The notes: generated from the letters alone by a model not told the origin. DNA of 18,597 nt from JBAYNS01 sp041678625 (GCA_041678625.1 JBAYNS010000013.1:1-18597), one strand, 5' to 3'. Positions 4,869 through 12,900 are shown, counted from the first letter of the stretch. A program made the numbers and translations.

Positions 4869-7718
4869 ATGCAGCCAAAAACCATTCAAACGCTTTCCAT
4901 TACGCTTTTCCTTACACTTCTCCTCTGGGGAGGCTTTACCGTAGTGTATTACCTTGGTGTTCCGTATCACGATCAGGTCTTGTTATCACAAACAGCGGTG
5001 GGAACACTAGATACTCTCTGTAACCCCGGAGCATTCATCTGCCGCGGCGTGTATGCGTTTGTACCATTTCTGCAGAATTCTTTCCTGCGTGCAGCGCCGT
5101 TTCTTGGATATGCAATTATCAGCGCCATTCTTTTTGCAGTGGTTGTTGGTTTGCACGCTGTGCGTACGGGCGCATTGGCGTTCGGCCTACGCCTGCGCCC
5201 ATGGCACATTCTTCTTATCTTCACGGGTTCCGTTTGGCTTTTTCTTACAACCTTTGCTGCTGTTTCAAGCGATGGCGTATCACCGCGTCGGCTGATTGAG
5301 CCGACGGCAGCAATCTACAAGGGAACCAGTGAAGAGGGACTCCAGGTGCTCATAGAAAATTTTAATACACTCAAGGACAATGGATGCCTGACATATACGG
5401 GGAAATTACCCAATGGCGCGAATGCGTATGAGATGAAATCTCTCTGTGTACAGAAGTCCTTCTTTGCACGCGTTTTTCCTCCTCTTTTCGTCACATTTCT
5501 CATTCTGGTGGAACTTCTAATCGCAGGACGTATGGTGCTTTCTTGGTTGAAGCTGAAACCCGATGGAGTACTCCTGGAAGCCGTGATTAGCAGCGGGCTG
5601 GGAACATGCTTCTTTGTTGCGGTGCTCTGGACGATTGCCGTTATAAGCAAGCATATCGGTCTGCCGCTCTACAACATGTGGGTCGGATGGGGATTGATGA
5701 TCGCTATACCGATTATCGGGTGGCAGCATCTGCGTTATTGGCTTCACTCTTTTATAGAGTCTGATTGTGAGATCAATCGACAGTGGTATGACCCGACGAT
5801 TCTTTTGATGTGGCTTCTGGTGAGTTTGCTTGCTTATAATTTTCTGACAGTGGTAAGACCTTTTCCTATTGGATGGGATGATCTGGGGAGTTATTTGAAT
5901 CGTCCGCGTTTATTGGTGAGTTATGGAGAGTTTATCTTCTCCATGGCCACGTTTATGTGGGAGTACATTTCGTCACTGGGATACTTACTCTTCGGTTTTC
6001 AACGATATTTCAGTGCAACGATTGCAATGGAAATCAACTGGATGGCCGGTTTGCTAGCCACAGCTTCGGTTTTCGTTTTTACACGGGCGCTCTTTGGTAA
6101 GGGGCGAGGGGTACTTGCTGCCTTGTTGTACTACTCGATGCCTGTAGTCGGACACTTCTCGTTTGCGGATATGAAGATTGATAATGCAGTCTTCACTCTT
6201 TCCGCTCTCAGTGCGTTGTGTGTATTCCTGTATCTCTTTAAGACAGAGGAACAGCAATGGGAAAAATGGAAAGGCCTTGCGTGGGTTGTTGCAGCCGGTG
6301 TTTTGGGCGGGTTTGCTTTTGCATTCAAGCCAACAGCCATTATGGCGCTTGTTCCGCTGGGCGTTGCGATTATCGGCGTACTGTTGCATTGGTCTGCATT
6401 TATTGGTGTATTGTTTTTAGTGTTGGGCTTGTTTATGTGGAAGGGTTTGGATTTTGCCAAAACCATCGAGCGTATTTTTGGGGAGGGATCTTCTTTATCC
6501 CCCGGTTTAGTTCTAGCTGTTTGTCTTATTGTAGGCTTTGTTGCACTGGGTATTGTGGCATGGAAATACCGTTCACGAGTACAGCGTACCGTTCTGGCAA
6601 CGGGGCTCTTTAGTATTTCCTTTTTGGCATCCGTGAGTCCGTGGCTGGTGCATAACAACATTCTCCAGTACATGCAGAATGGCACCATGCCAAGCCTGGT
6701 GGAACTGAAAGCTCCCAATGATATCAGTCCGTTTTTGTATATTGACGAAGCGTCCCTTAAGGAACAGCAGTCCGTTAAAGCAATGAAGCGAGCAAAAGTT
6801 GCCAGATTTCTTCCGCAGGAGCTTGTTGTTGATCGTTCTAATCCGGCCTGTATTGCCACTGCTGGTACTGAGGAGCTTGATCGGTACTGGGGGTTTAATA
6901 CAGGGTTCAAGCATTACCTCACTCTCCCGTGGCGTTCTGTTATGAGTCTGGATAGTGTGGGGTATTACGTTACGCTTAGCCCGGCATTACTGTTGTTCCC
7001 TCTTCTGTTGCTCCTCCCATTTTTCTGGATGCGTGGCAACCGCCAGGTGCGATGGCTCTTTTTGTGTACTGTTCTTATGTTGGCTGAATGGGTATTCATG
7101 GCGAATGGTGTGCCATGGTATGGCTTGGGTACTATGCTCGGTCTAGTGGTGTTACTAGAGGTGCTGATGGCAAAGGTGCCGGATGTGCCAAATCGTGCTA
7201 TTGCTGGAATATTATTTAGTATTTCTCTGATCATTGTTTTTGGCATGCGTCTCTGGCAGTTCGATGGGCAGCGCAATCTGCTTGAGTATCCCATGGGCAA
7301 ATCTTCAGCTGCGGTCATGATTGAGCGTACCGTTCCCTACTACAATGATATTGCGGAAATTGCACTGGCACGCAAACAGGAATACCCCGATCGCCCGTAT
7401 ATGTACAGGATAGGAACGTTCATTACGTATTTCATTCCGCGCAATCTGGAAGTGATCGGTAATGCGGATCATCAACTGGACTTCTTCAGTTGTATTTACC
7501 AGGAAGGCGATGCAGCTCTCACCACACAACGTTTGAAGGCTCTTGGATTCAATAGCATTATCTTTGATACGAATACGGCAACCATTGAAAAAAATTCCGA
7601 AGGGTCTCTTCATCAGAAGGTGAACCGATTTGTGGAGTATGTGAACGATCCGGAAAGCGGATTACAAGTTCTCATCAGCGACACGAATGCGGGGGTCGCC
7701 TTTGCTCTCATTCCCTGA
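4869..7718 (+). CDS. Large multi-spanning membrane protein, GT-C-like glycosyltransferase
   Basis: This 949-residue protein is dominated by hydrophobic segments, with a dozen or more likely membrane helices from residue 8 onward. A soluble loop lies near 135-200. A C-terminal soluble region of about 150 residues ends near LISDTNAGVAFALIP. An acidic pair in RPFPIGWDDLGSY (D337-D338) after a membrane helix, and a second acidic motif FADMKIDNA (D434, D438), match the layout of GT-C enzymes, which use lipid-phosphate-linked sugars on the outer face of the membrane. I cannot assign a CAZy family or an acceptor. The next gene, 2 bp downstream, is a GT2 enzyme of the dolichol-phosphate-mannose-synthase type that could make the polyprenyl-phosphate sugar donor, which supports the call. 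The start lacks a Shine-Dalgarno sequence. Confidence 0.75.
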   Translation: MQPKTIQTLSITLFLTLLLWGGFTVVYYLGVPYHDQVLLSQTAVGTLDTLCNPGAFICRGVYAFVPFLQNSFLRAAPFLGYAIISAILFAVVVGLHAVRTGALAFGLRLRPWHILLIFTGSVWLFLTTFAAVSSDGVSPRRLIEPTAAIYKGTSEEGLQVLIENFNTLKDNGCLTYTGKLPNGANAYEMKSLCVQKSFFARVFPPLFVTFLILVELLIAGRMVLSWLKLKPDGVLLEAVISSGLGTCFFVAVLWTIAVISKHIGLPLYNMWVGWGLMIAIPIIGWQHLRYWLHSFIESDCEINRQWYDPTILLMWLLVSLLAYNFLTVVRPFPIGWDDLGSYLNRPRLLVSYGEFIFSMATFMWEYISSLGYLLFGFQRYFSATIAMEINWMAGLLATASVFVFTRALFGKGRGVLAALLYYSMPVVGHFSFADMKIDNAVFTLSALSALCVFLYLFKTEEQQWEKWKGLAWVVAAGVLGGFAFAFKPTAIMALVPLGVAIIGVLLHWSAFIGVLFLVLGLFMWKGLDFAKTIERIFGEGSSLSPGLVLAVCLIVGFVALGIVAWKYRSRVQRTVLATGLFSISFLASVSPWLVHNNILQYMQNGTMPSLVELKAPNDISPFLYIDEASLKEQQSVKAMKRAKVARFLPQELVVDRSNPACIATAGTEELDRYWGFNTGFKHYLTLPWRSVMSLDSVGYYVTLSPALLLFPLLLLLPFFWMRGNRQVRWLFLCTVLMLAEWVFMANGVPWYGLGTMLGLVVLLEVLMAKVPDVPNRAIAGILFSISLIIVFGMRLWQFDGQRNLLEYPMGKSSAAVMIERTVPYYNDIAEIALARKQEYPDRPYMYRIGTFITYFIPRNLEVIGNADHQLDFFSCIYQEGDAALTTQRLKALGFNSIIFDTNTATIEKNSEGSLHQKVNRFVEYVNDPESGLQVLISDTNAGVAFALIP

Positions 7719-7720
7719 TC

Positions 7721-8389
7721 ATGCGTATTACTGCAGTCATTCCGGCATTCAATGAAGAGCAGCGCATTGCGGACGTTGTCCGTGCGGCTCAGCCCTATGT
7801 TCAGACAATTATCGTTGTCGATGATGGTTCCGAAGATCAGACAGCTGAGCAAGCACGCGCTGCGGGTGCGCATGTCATTCGTCACATTGAGAACTGCGGT
7901 GCAGGTGCTGCCACGATGACCGGAATCGAAGCAGCGCGAAAAAATAACCCTGATGTCATTGTAACGCTGGATGCTGATGGGCAGCACAACCCCGAAGACA
8001 TTCTGTTACTCGTTACTCCGCTCAAAGAGCGCAGCGCCGATGTAGTCTTTGCAAATCGATTCGGTCAGCGTAATCGAATTCCTTTCATTCGTCGCATTGC
8101 CAATGGCGTGGGGAACATCATCACGTTCTGTGCCACAGGTCGATGGGTTGCAGATAGCCAGTGCGGATTCAAGGCATTTGGTTCTAAAGCTATGCATCAG
8201 CTTGATCTGAAAATGAGTGGGTTTGAGTTCTGCACAGAGATCGTACGGGAATCCGTACAGCACAAATGGCGGATTGTACAAGTACCGACAAAAGTACTCT
8301 ATTCTGAGTACACGCTTGCAAAAGGCCAATCCTTTGCCGGCGGCATTCGAACTGCGCTGAAAATTCTGCTACGCTCCTTCCTGCGATGA
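7721..8389 (+). CDS. GT2 family glycosyltransferase, polyprenyl-phosphate sugar synthase type
   Basis: This 222-residue single-domain GT-A enzyme starts MRITAVIPAFNEE. It shows the nucleotide-binding VVDDGSEDQT (about 32-41), the metal-binding DxD in LDADGQHNPED (D84, D86), and the DSQCGFKAF segment (about 145-153) typical of DPM1/DPG-synthase-like enzymes that transfer a sugar from a nucleotide donor to polyprenyl phosphate. There is no membrane segment; membrane attachment could come from the neighbouring DUF2304 protein. It begins 2 bp after the GT-C gene, and its stop overlaps the DUF2304 start in an ATGA, so the three are probably co-transcribed and translationally coupled. The sugar specificity cannot be read from sequence. 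Confidence 0.9.
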   Translation: MRITAVIPAFNEEQRIADVVRAAQPYVQTIIVVDDGSEDQTAEQARAAGAHVIRHIENCGAGAATMTGIEAARKNNPDVIVTLDADGQHNPEDILLLVTPLKERSADVVFANRFGQRNRIPFIRRIANGVGNIITFCATGRWVADSQCGFKAFGSKAMHQLDLKMSGFEFCTEIVRESVQHKWRIVQVPTKVLYSEYTLAKGQSFAGGIRTALKILLRSFLR

Positions 8390-8739
8390 TTCTTACCCCG
8401 TACCAACTTGTTGTTCCCCTTATTTGCTTCGTTGCGATTGCCTACGCATGGAGCCTTGTTTTCCGCCACAAGAAAACCATTTGGGAGGCCATGCTCTGGA
8501 CGGTCTTCTGGGGCTTCATTGCCGCTATTGCACTCTTCCCGCAGGTGACGATGTATCTTACGGCGGTAACGGGCATCAAGAATCGTGAAAATGCCGTGTT
8601 CATTACCTTCTTCGGTATTCTGTTCTTCATCGTCTTCTACATAGTGATGCGTCTGGAGGCACTCGAGCAGCGGCAGACACGGATTGTTCGGAAACTTACG
8701 CTAAAAAATGCGGATAACGATGCTGATGAAGAATCATGA
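8386..8739 (+). CDS. DUF2304 family small membrane protein
   Basis: This 117-residue protein has three hydrophobic segments (about 8-25, 36-52 and 67-88), the middle one containing the ALFPQV turn, followed by a cytoplasmic helical tail rich in Glu, Arg and Asp (LEALEQRQTRIVRKLTL). This length, topology and tail match DUF2304, a family of unknown biochemical role found beside GT2 polyprenyl-phosphate sugar synthases. The start ATG overlaps the GT2 stop by four bases, which fits a stable partnership, for example as a membrane anchor or flippase-like helper. That role is inference. Charged residues at the tail end (NADNDADEES) carry no recognisable motif. Confidence 0.85.
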   Translation: MILTPYQLVVPLICFVAIAYAWSLVFRHKKTIWEAMLWTVFWGFIAAIALFPQVTMYLTAVTGIKNRENAVFITFFGILFFIVFYIVMRLEALEQRQTRIVRKLTLKNADNDADEES

Positions 8740-8831
8740 AAAATAACCCATGGCAAATTGTCAGTGGCACATCATGAAGAAACAGGTCATTTGTGGTTTT
8801 CCATTTGCCATTTTCCTCTACCATTCCCCTG

Positions 8832-10031
8832 ATGGAAACCATTCTCCTCATCAGTCCTTATTGGAAGGAAGAGCATCGCTGGATGGTGAGTTCGGTCAAA
8901 CTTGCCGAACTCTGGCAGCGGTTGGGATACCGCGTCGTCGTTGCGTGTATGGGAACCTTGAATGGAAAATGTTCACCGCGTGTTGCAGTTGAGAAGGTCT
9001 CCAAGACTTTGGAGATTCATCGCATGCACGATTTCTTTTTCCCGGATCCGTGGAACTATGGCATTGCATTTGGATTCACAGGATACGTGCGCAAGCTTAT
9101 TCAAAAGGAGAAGCCAGATGTTATCGTTGCAAATAAGCTCCTCTTCTGGACATCGCTTTCTGTTCTTGTTCTGCGTCTTACAGGAAAACGCGTCATTGTT
9201 CTCACGGATGCGCTCGTTGGGATCACATGGTGGCCACGGGGATGGATTCCCCGCATATGTGCCGCTATCTATGCGTGGACGTTAGGGTGGCTCATTTTAC
9301 TGAGTGCATGGCGAGTCATTACCTTCCATCCACAAGCTCCAAAAATCCTCAAACGTTTGGGTATTACAAAGAAGACACAGGTGATTCCTACAGGAATAGA
9401 CGTTTCGAAATTCGAAATTCGAAATTCGAAATTCGAAACACCCGATACATCAATGGTGGTTACGTACATTGGACGGCTTGAATCAGTGAAAGGAGTGGAT
9501 GACTTCTTAGCCGCTTCAACAGAGCTCAAGCAAGAAGTTCCGGAGCTCACCATCCAAGTAGTCGGCTGGTACAGAGAATGTCATCCACTTCTGGCTCAAT
9601 ATGAAGACAAGGCGAAGTTTCTTGGATTGCGTGATGATGTGGATGCGATTCTTCGTGATACAGATATCTTCGTTCTTCCGAGTTATAGCGAGGGGCTTTC
9701 CAATGCACTTATGGAGGCCATGGCGAGTGGTTGCGCGTGTATCGCAACGGAAGTTGGTGGCAACCGGTTCCTTATCCAAAATGGCGTCTCCGGATTCCTC
9801 TATCCGCCGGGTGATCGCGAAGCTTTAAAAGCACATCTCCGTCGGCTTGTTGAAGATACAGAAAAACGGAGAGCGCTCGGAAAAGCTGCACGCAAGCGCA
9901 TCGAAGAAACGTTCGATTGGAGGCGGGTGGAAAAACAATATCAAGGTTTGTTTCAGGAATATCTGCAGCGGGAAAATGAAAAATGTAAAATGACCCGTTC
10001 GACAAGTTCAGAGCAAGAAAATGTACAATGA
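8832..10031 (+). CDS. GT4 family glycosyltransferase with repeat-derived insertions
   Basis: The ATG at 8832 (METILLISPYWKEEHRW) is chosen because it starts exactly at the first Rossmann strand; the frame extends 13 residues upstream without support. The protein has 399 residues and two GT-B lobes. The C-terminal lobe shows TYIGRLESVKGVDDFL (about 211-226), the catalytic-pocket E-x7-E as E287-GLSNALM-E295, and the GVSGFLYPPGD donor-binding end. It would transfer a sugar from a nucleotide donor to an envelope glycan or glycolipid; specificity is unknown. Two oddities stand out. Residues 192-202 (SKFEIRNSKFE), at the inter-lobe linker, are encoded by a five-fold heptamer repeat. The last 19 residues (from ENEKCKM) are encoded by two other repeat types. 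Transcription is probably shared with the upstream genes, 92 bp away. Confidence 0.92.
   Translation: METILLISPYWKEEHRWMVSSVKLAELWQRLGYRVVVACMGTLNGKCSPRVAVEKVSKTLEIHRMHDFFFPDPWNYGIAFGFTGYVRKLIQKEKPDVIVANKLLFWTSLSVLVLRLTGKRVIVLTDALVGITWWPRGWIPRICAAIYAWTLGWLILLSAWRVITFHPQAPKILKRLGITKKTQVIPTGIDVSKFEIRNSKFETPDTSMVVTYIGRLESVKGVDDFLAASTELKQEVPELTIQVVGWYRECHPLLAQYEDKAKFLGLRDDVDAILRDTDIFVLPSYSEGLSNALMEAMASGCACIATEVGGNRFLIQNGVSGFLYPPGDREALKAHLRRLVEDTEKRRALGKAARKRIEETFDWRRVEKQYQGLFQEYLQRENEKCKMTRSTSSEQENVQ
9404..9438. repeat. Five tandem TTCGAAA heptamers inside a GT4 gene
   Basis: TTCGAAA is repeated five times without interruption (35 bp). The array contains the 6-bp palindrome TTCGAA at each unit. 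It stays in frame with the glycosyltransferase and encodes most of SKFEIRNSKFE, located between the two lobes where an insertion is likely tolerated. Such ATTCGAAATTCGAAA arrays are known as dispersed low-complexity repeats in CPR genomes (general knowledge). Confidence 0.9.
9972..10020. repeat. Two different repeat units fused at the 3' end of the GT4 gene
   Basis: GAAAATGAAAAATGTAAAATG (9972-9992) belongs to the AAAATG repeat type seen at 2961 and 18513. It is followed by a segment containing TTCGACAAGTTCAGAGCAAG, which resembles the widespread TTCGACAAGCTCAGG-type repeat. Together they encode the last 19 residues and extend the gene to within a few bases of the next start. Confidence 0.65.
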
Positions 10032-10038
10032 TTTTTGC

Positions 10039-11094
10039 ATGAAACAACGCATTATCATCCTCTCGGCTTTCCTCTCTCCGCTGCGCAGTGGGGCCGAGGC
10101 TTGCGCGGAAGAGGTGCCGCTTGCGCTCTGTGATCAATATGACTTCACCATTGTGACTGCCAGAATGCGGCGCAGTCTGCCAAAGCGCGATATGTTGCAG
10201 GGGAAAGTGCCTGTTGTACGCGTGGGTCTGGGAGTGAAGTTCGATAAATGGTTGTTCCCATTCTTGGCTCCATTGGCGGTACGCAAACTCAAGCCGGATA
10301 TTATCCATGCAGTCCTGGAAACTTTTGCAGGGCTTGCATTGGTTTTCTGCAATTGGACGAGCCCCTCTGCGAAGCGCATGCTGACATTGCAGACGACGAA
10401 CAGAAGCTTTCTTAAAAAACTCATTGTGCGTTCACCCGATTGTGTGACAGCAATCAGCTCCGTACTCCAACAGGCGGCCCGGCAGTGGAGGAACGATGAC
10501 ATTCCGCGCATCCCCAACGGGATCCAGCTCAAAGAGATTACCGAGGCAACAAAACGGTGCACCAAAGTGTCCGGGTGTATCCTCTTTGTTGGCAGACTTG
10601 AGCCGATGAAGGGGGTGGATACACTGCTGAAAGCGTTTGCGCAGATTTCTTCCCCGAAGTTGTCACTGCGTATTGTCGGTGAAGGATCTGAACGCTCACG
10701 TCTGGAACATCTGTCCAAAAAGCTTGGTATTGCGGATCGTGTCACCTTTACCGGATATATCCCTGCGCCGCAGGTGTATGACGAATATGCGCAGGCAGAG
10801 ATCTTCTGCGGCGTCTCACGCAGTGAAGCGCTGGGAAATGTGTTCCTGGAAGCACAGGCGGCTGGCTGTATCGTTGTTGCTGCAAAAGTTGGTGGAATTC
10901 CTGATGTTGTGGAGCATGAAGTCACCGGCCATTTAGTACCACCGGACGATCCACATACTCTTGCGAATGCACTCACATTTATTTTGAATAGTCCGGATTT
11001 GCACACGCGGTTTACTCAGGCGTGGCAGAGGAATGCACAGAAGTACGATTGGAGCGTAATAGCGCTTACGTATGCAAAGTTGTATGAGAATTGA
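10039..11094 (+). CDS. GT4 family glycosyltransferase
   Basis: The ATG at 10039 (MKQRIIILSAFLSPLRSGAEACAEE) is preferred over the one six codons upstream, because it begins at the first beta strand and avoids overlapping the previous gene. The protein has 351 residues with a typical GT-B layout. The N-terminal lobe contains SGAEACAEEV, analogous to the GG-A-R loop. The C-terminal lobe has ILFVGRLEPMKGVDTLL (about 181-197), IVGEGSERSRLE, FTGYIP, the E-x7-E motif as E263-ALGNVFL-E271, and GIPDVVEHEVTGHLVPPDD, which contacts the nucleotide sugar. It begins 7 bp after the preceding GT4 gene and is probably co-transcribed. The acceptor and sugar are unknown. A promoter for the next gene overlaps its stop codon. 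Confidence 0.93.
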   Translation: MKQRIIILSAFLSPLRSGAEACAEEVPLALCDQYDFTIVTARMRRSLPKRDMLQGKVPVVRVGLGVKFDKWLFPFLAPLAVRKLKPDIIHAVLETFAGLALVFCNWTSPSAKRMLTLQTTNRSFLKKLIVRSPDCVTAISSVLQQAARQWRNDDIPRIPNGIQLKEITEATKRCTKVSGCILFVGRLEPMKGVDTLLKAFAQISSPKLSLRIVGEGSERSRLEHLSKKLGIADRVTFTGYIPAPQVYDEYAQAEIFCGVSRSEALGNVFLEAQAAGCIVVAAKVGGIPDVVEHEVTGHLVPPDDPHTLANALTFILNSPDLHTRFTQAWQRNAQKYDWSVIALTYAKLYEN

Positions 11095-11119
11095 CAAAAT
11101 ATAAGTATATGTTTAAGAT
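11091..11119 (+). promoter_or_regulatory. Probable sigma-70-type promoter of the Nudix-like gene
   Basis: TTGACA (11091-11096, a perfect -35) is followed after 17 bases by TAAGAT (11114-11119, four of six matches to the -10 consensus). It overlaps the TGA stop of the upstream GT4 gene. The expected leader is about 100 nt and contains a direct repeat. Confidence 0.65.
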
Positions 11120-11136
11120 TAAACTTGTGCCACATT

Positions 11137-11191
11137 TTGTGATATTCATTTATTCACAATTCTCCTTGTGGCATTCGTTCGTTCACAATTC
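11137..11191. repeat. Imperfect direct repeat in the leader of the Nudix-like gene
   Basis: Two 26-base copies start at 11137 and 11166 with a 29-base period. They agree at about 21 positions: both begin TTGTG, share ATTC in the middle, and end in TTCACAATTC. Placed between the predicted start of transcription and the ribosome binding site, the pair could be an operator or an RNA-level element. Nothing further can be shown. Confidence 0.6.
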
Positions 11192-11224
11192 CCTTAGTTC
11201 TTTCTTAGACGGAGGTTCTGCGTC

Positions 11225-11914
11225 ATGGAAACCCCAAGTTCAAGTGTTCCTGGTTTGTTCGCGTTTAATGAGCATGTGGCATTTCAACTGGATGCCTCGC
11301 CCGGTTGGAGACGCGGCTATGCCGACTCGTTGATCATTGGTCAACCCAAGCTCGGTGTGGCCGTGCGTTGGGTCTATTGGAAGGCGCCGGATGGCAAATT
11401 TCTCTACGACCAGATACTCCGGGCGGAAAAGCCAGGAGCAGTGTTTCTGCCGGTCGCTGACGGTAAGATTGGATTGATCCAGCAATACCGTCCCCAAGCG
11501 CGCGACATGGGCCTATATGAGAAGGAGTTCCCGGATTTCTCTCTCGACAATATCGGTCGTGTGTCGTGGGAGGCTCCGCGCGGGTTTCGGATCCCGAACA
11601 CCAGCGTGGAAGAGACTGCTTGTGCGGAAGTGGAAGCCGAGACGGGTGGTTGCATGGTGCGTCAGCATGCGCTCTATCCTTGCTGCGATAACACCGCGTT
11701 TTCCCCACACCTGACGTATCTTTCCTTCGGGGAGATCGATCTGAGTCGGCGGGGTTGCCACCCTGCAGATCCGTTGGAAGTTATTCTAGGGAAACTCCAG
11801 TTCTTCTCGTTGGAGCAGGTCAAGCAGATGCAGGCCGATGGCACATGCTATTGTGCGTACACTGCGACGTGTATCGCGCAAATCCTCCTGCATCACCCCG
11901 GACTGCTACAATAA
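11225..11914 (+). CDS. Nudix-like (ADP-ribose pyrophosphatase-type) protein with degenerate Nudix box
   Basis: This 229-residue protein resembles ADP-ribose pyrophosphatase-type Nudix proteins. It has KIGLIQQYRP (about 81-90), then WEAPRGF and the Nudix helix region 120-142. Against the consensus G-x5-E-x7-REUxEExGU it keeps G120, E135, E139 and G141, but has T126 for the first Glu, A134 for Arg and A138 for one metal-binding Glu. It may therefore be weak, altered in specificity, or inactive. A good GGAGG lies about 10 bases before the ATG, which is unlike its neighbours. The gene has its own promoter and terminator and is visibly richer in G and C than the surrounding genes. These features suggest separate acquisition. 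It has several extra cysteines in the C-terminal third (C153-C154, C178, C208, C210, C216). Confidence 0.75.
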   Translation: METPSSSVPGLFAFNEHVAFQLDASPGWRRGYADSLIIGQPKLGVAVRWVYWKAPDGKFLYDQILRAEKPGAVFLPVADGKIGLIQQYRPQARDMGLYEKEFPDFSLDNIGRVSWEAPRGFRIPNTSVEETACAEVEAETGGCMVRQHALYPCCDNTAFSPHLTYLSFGEIDLSRRGCHPADPLEVILGKLQFFSLEQVKQMQADGTCYCAYTATCIAQILLHHPGLLQ

Positions 11915-11942
11915 ACGGAGGGAGTGAACGGCAAATTTCTTG

Positions 11943-11977
11943 CTCTCAGGCGTCTTTGCACGCCTGGGAGTTTTTTT
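11943..11977 (+). terminator. Rho-independent terminator of the Nudix-like gene
   Basis: A 10-bp stem CTCTCAGGCG/CGCCTGGGAG (one T-G pair) with an 8-base loop is followed directly by seven T residues. It lies 29 bases after the stop codon. The T-run reaches the stop codon of the convergent rmlA gene. Confidence 0.9.
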
Positions 11978-12737
11978 ATACAGGTGTTTCTACAGCATGT
12001 TTTGCGGCTAGTTTTGCCTTTTTCATTGCGTAGAGCCTGCGTGTGCGCACTGCTTCCGCGGCTTTGAACAAACTCTCGAACGTTCCTGCGTCAATCCATT
12101 TGTCCTGCAGGATGGTTGCTTTGATTTCTCCCTGTTTCAAGTACCACTGTGATACATCAGAGATTTCCAGTTCGCCACGTAGCGAAGGCTGTAGGTTGCG
12201 TATCACTTCAAAACACCGGTTGTCATAAAGATAGCAGCCGGTGTGGGCGAAGTTGCTCTTTGGATTTTGAGGTTTCTCTTCAATGGAAACGACGTGGTCG
12301 CCCTCAATTTCCACTACGCCAAACCGTTCGGGATCATCCACTTCTTTTAGGAAGATATGGCCTCCGGTATCAAAGTTCTGGATAGATGAAGAAAGATCGT
12401 CAAAGAAAATGTTGTCCCCCAAAATTGCGCAGACAGAGTCGCCTTCTATAAAATCTTCCGCAAGTCCCAGAGCCTGAGCAATTCCACCGGGCTTCTCTTG
12501 TACTTTGTAGGAAAACTCGCAGTTGAATCGTGATCCCGAACCCAAAAATGCCGTCATTTGATCCATATGTTCCGTTCCGGTTACCACGGCGATTTCCTTA
12601 ATATTCGCATCAAGGAGCACCTGGAGCGGATAGAGAATGAGTGGCTGATGGTATACCGGTAGCAAGCTCTTGTTCAGAATATCCGTCAGTGGGCGCAAAC
12701 GGGATCCTGTGCCGCCGCAGATAAGAACACCTTTCAT
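11976..12737 (-). CDS. rmlA: Glucose-1-phosphate thymidylyltransferase (short form)
   Basis: The ATG at 12737 (MKGVLICGGTGSRLRPLT) is chosen because it starts the nucleotide-binding strand; the frame runs 18 residues further upstream without support. The enzyme has 253 residues, somewhat shorter than the usual 290 or so. It converts glucose-1-phosphate and dTTP to dTDP-glucose, the first step of dTDP-rhamnose and related sugars. Visible motifs are GGTGSRLRPLT with K23 in LNKSLLPVY, QEKPGGIAQAL (80-90), LGDNIFF (106-112), DDPERFGVVE, VSIEEKP, GELEISDV (188-195) and WIDAGTF. One change is YHQP where YDKP is usual. It is divergent from rmlB, which performs the next step. The C-terminal KKAKLAAKHAVETPV tail is basic. 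Confidence 0.92.
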   Translation of the reverse strand: MKGVLICGGTGSRLRPLTDILNKSLLPVYHQPLILYPLQVLLDANIKEIAVVTGTEHMDQMTAFLGSGSRFNCEFSYKVQEKPGGIAQALGLAEDFIEGDSVCAILGDNIFFDDLSSSIQNFDTGGHIFLKEVDDPERFGVVEIEGDHVVSIEEKPQNPKSNFAHTGCYLYDNRCFEVIRNLQPSLRGELEISDVSQWYLKQGEIKATILQDKWIDAGTFESLFKAAEAVRTRRLYAMKKAKLAAKHAVETPV

Positions 12738-12766
12738 AATCGAAATTGATAGCCAGAATAAACAGC

Positions 12767-12781
12767 GCTCTAGACTAGAGC
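12767..12781. promoter_or_regulatory. Palindrome between divergent rmlA and rmlB
   Basis: GCTCTAG-A-CTAGAGC is a perfect 7+1+7 palindrome, 30 bases upstream of the rmlA start. Its place between divergent genes of one pathway is where an operator would be expected. No regulator is identified. Confidence 0.4.
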
Positions 12782-12838
12782 TAAATGCCAAAAGCTACAA
12801 GTTTTCGTTCCACATTTTCCCTTCAAATATTGTTTTTC

Positions 12839-12847
12839 TGCTAGCAT
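12839..12847 (+). promoter_or_regulatory. Possible extended -10 promoter of rmlB
   Basis: TG-C-TAGCAT fits the extended -10 pattern TGn-TAnnAT. No convincing -35 lies at the normal distance. Transcription would begin about 45 bases before the rmlB ATG. Confidence 0.35.
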
Positions 12848-12900
12848 AGATTCTCAGAAATCGTCTTTCCTTTTTTTCTGTCTTTGACGCGTACAACGCT

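Noticed and set aside
6131..6910. Long minus-strand frame (259 codons) opposite the GT-C gene
   Set aside because: It is an antisense shadow of a clear membrane protein gene, with low-complexity composition and no family resemblance.
8750..8811. 9-bp inverted repeat ATGGCAAAT/ATTTGCCAT between the DUF2304 and GT4 genes
   Set aside because: The arms are short and 44 bases apart; it may belong to a dispersed repeat family, but nothing here supports a function.
10134..11006. Long minus-strand frame (290 codons) opposite the second GT4 gene
   Set aside because: The plus-strand frame carries all GT4 motifs; the antisense frame is a codon-usage artefact.
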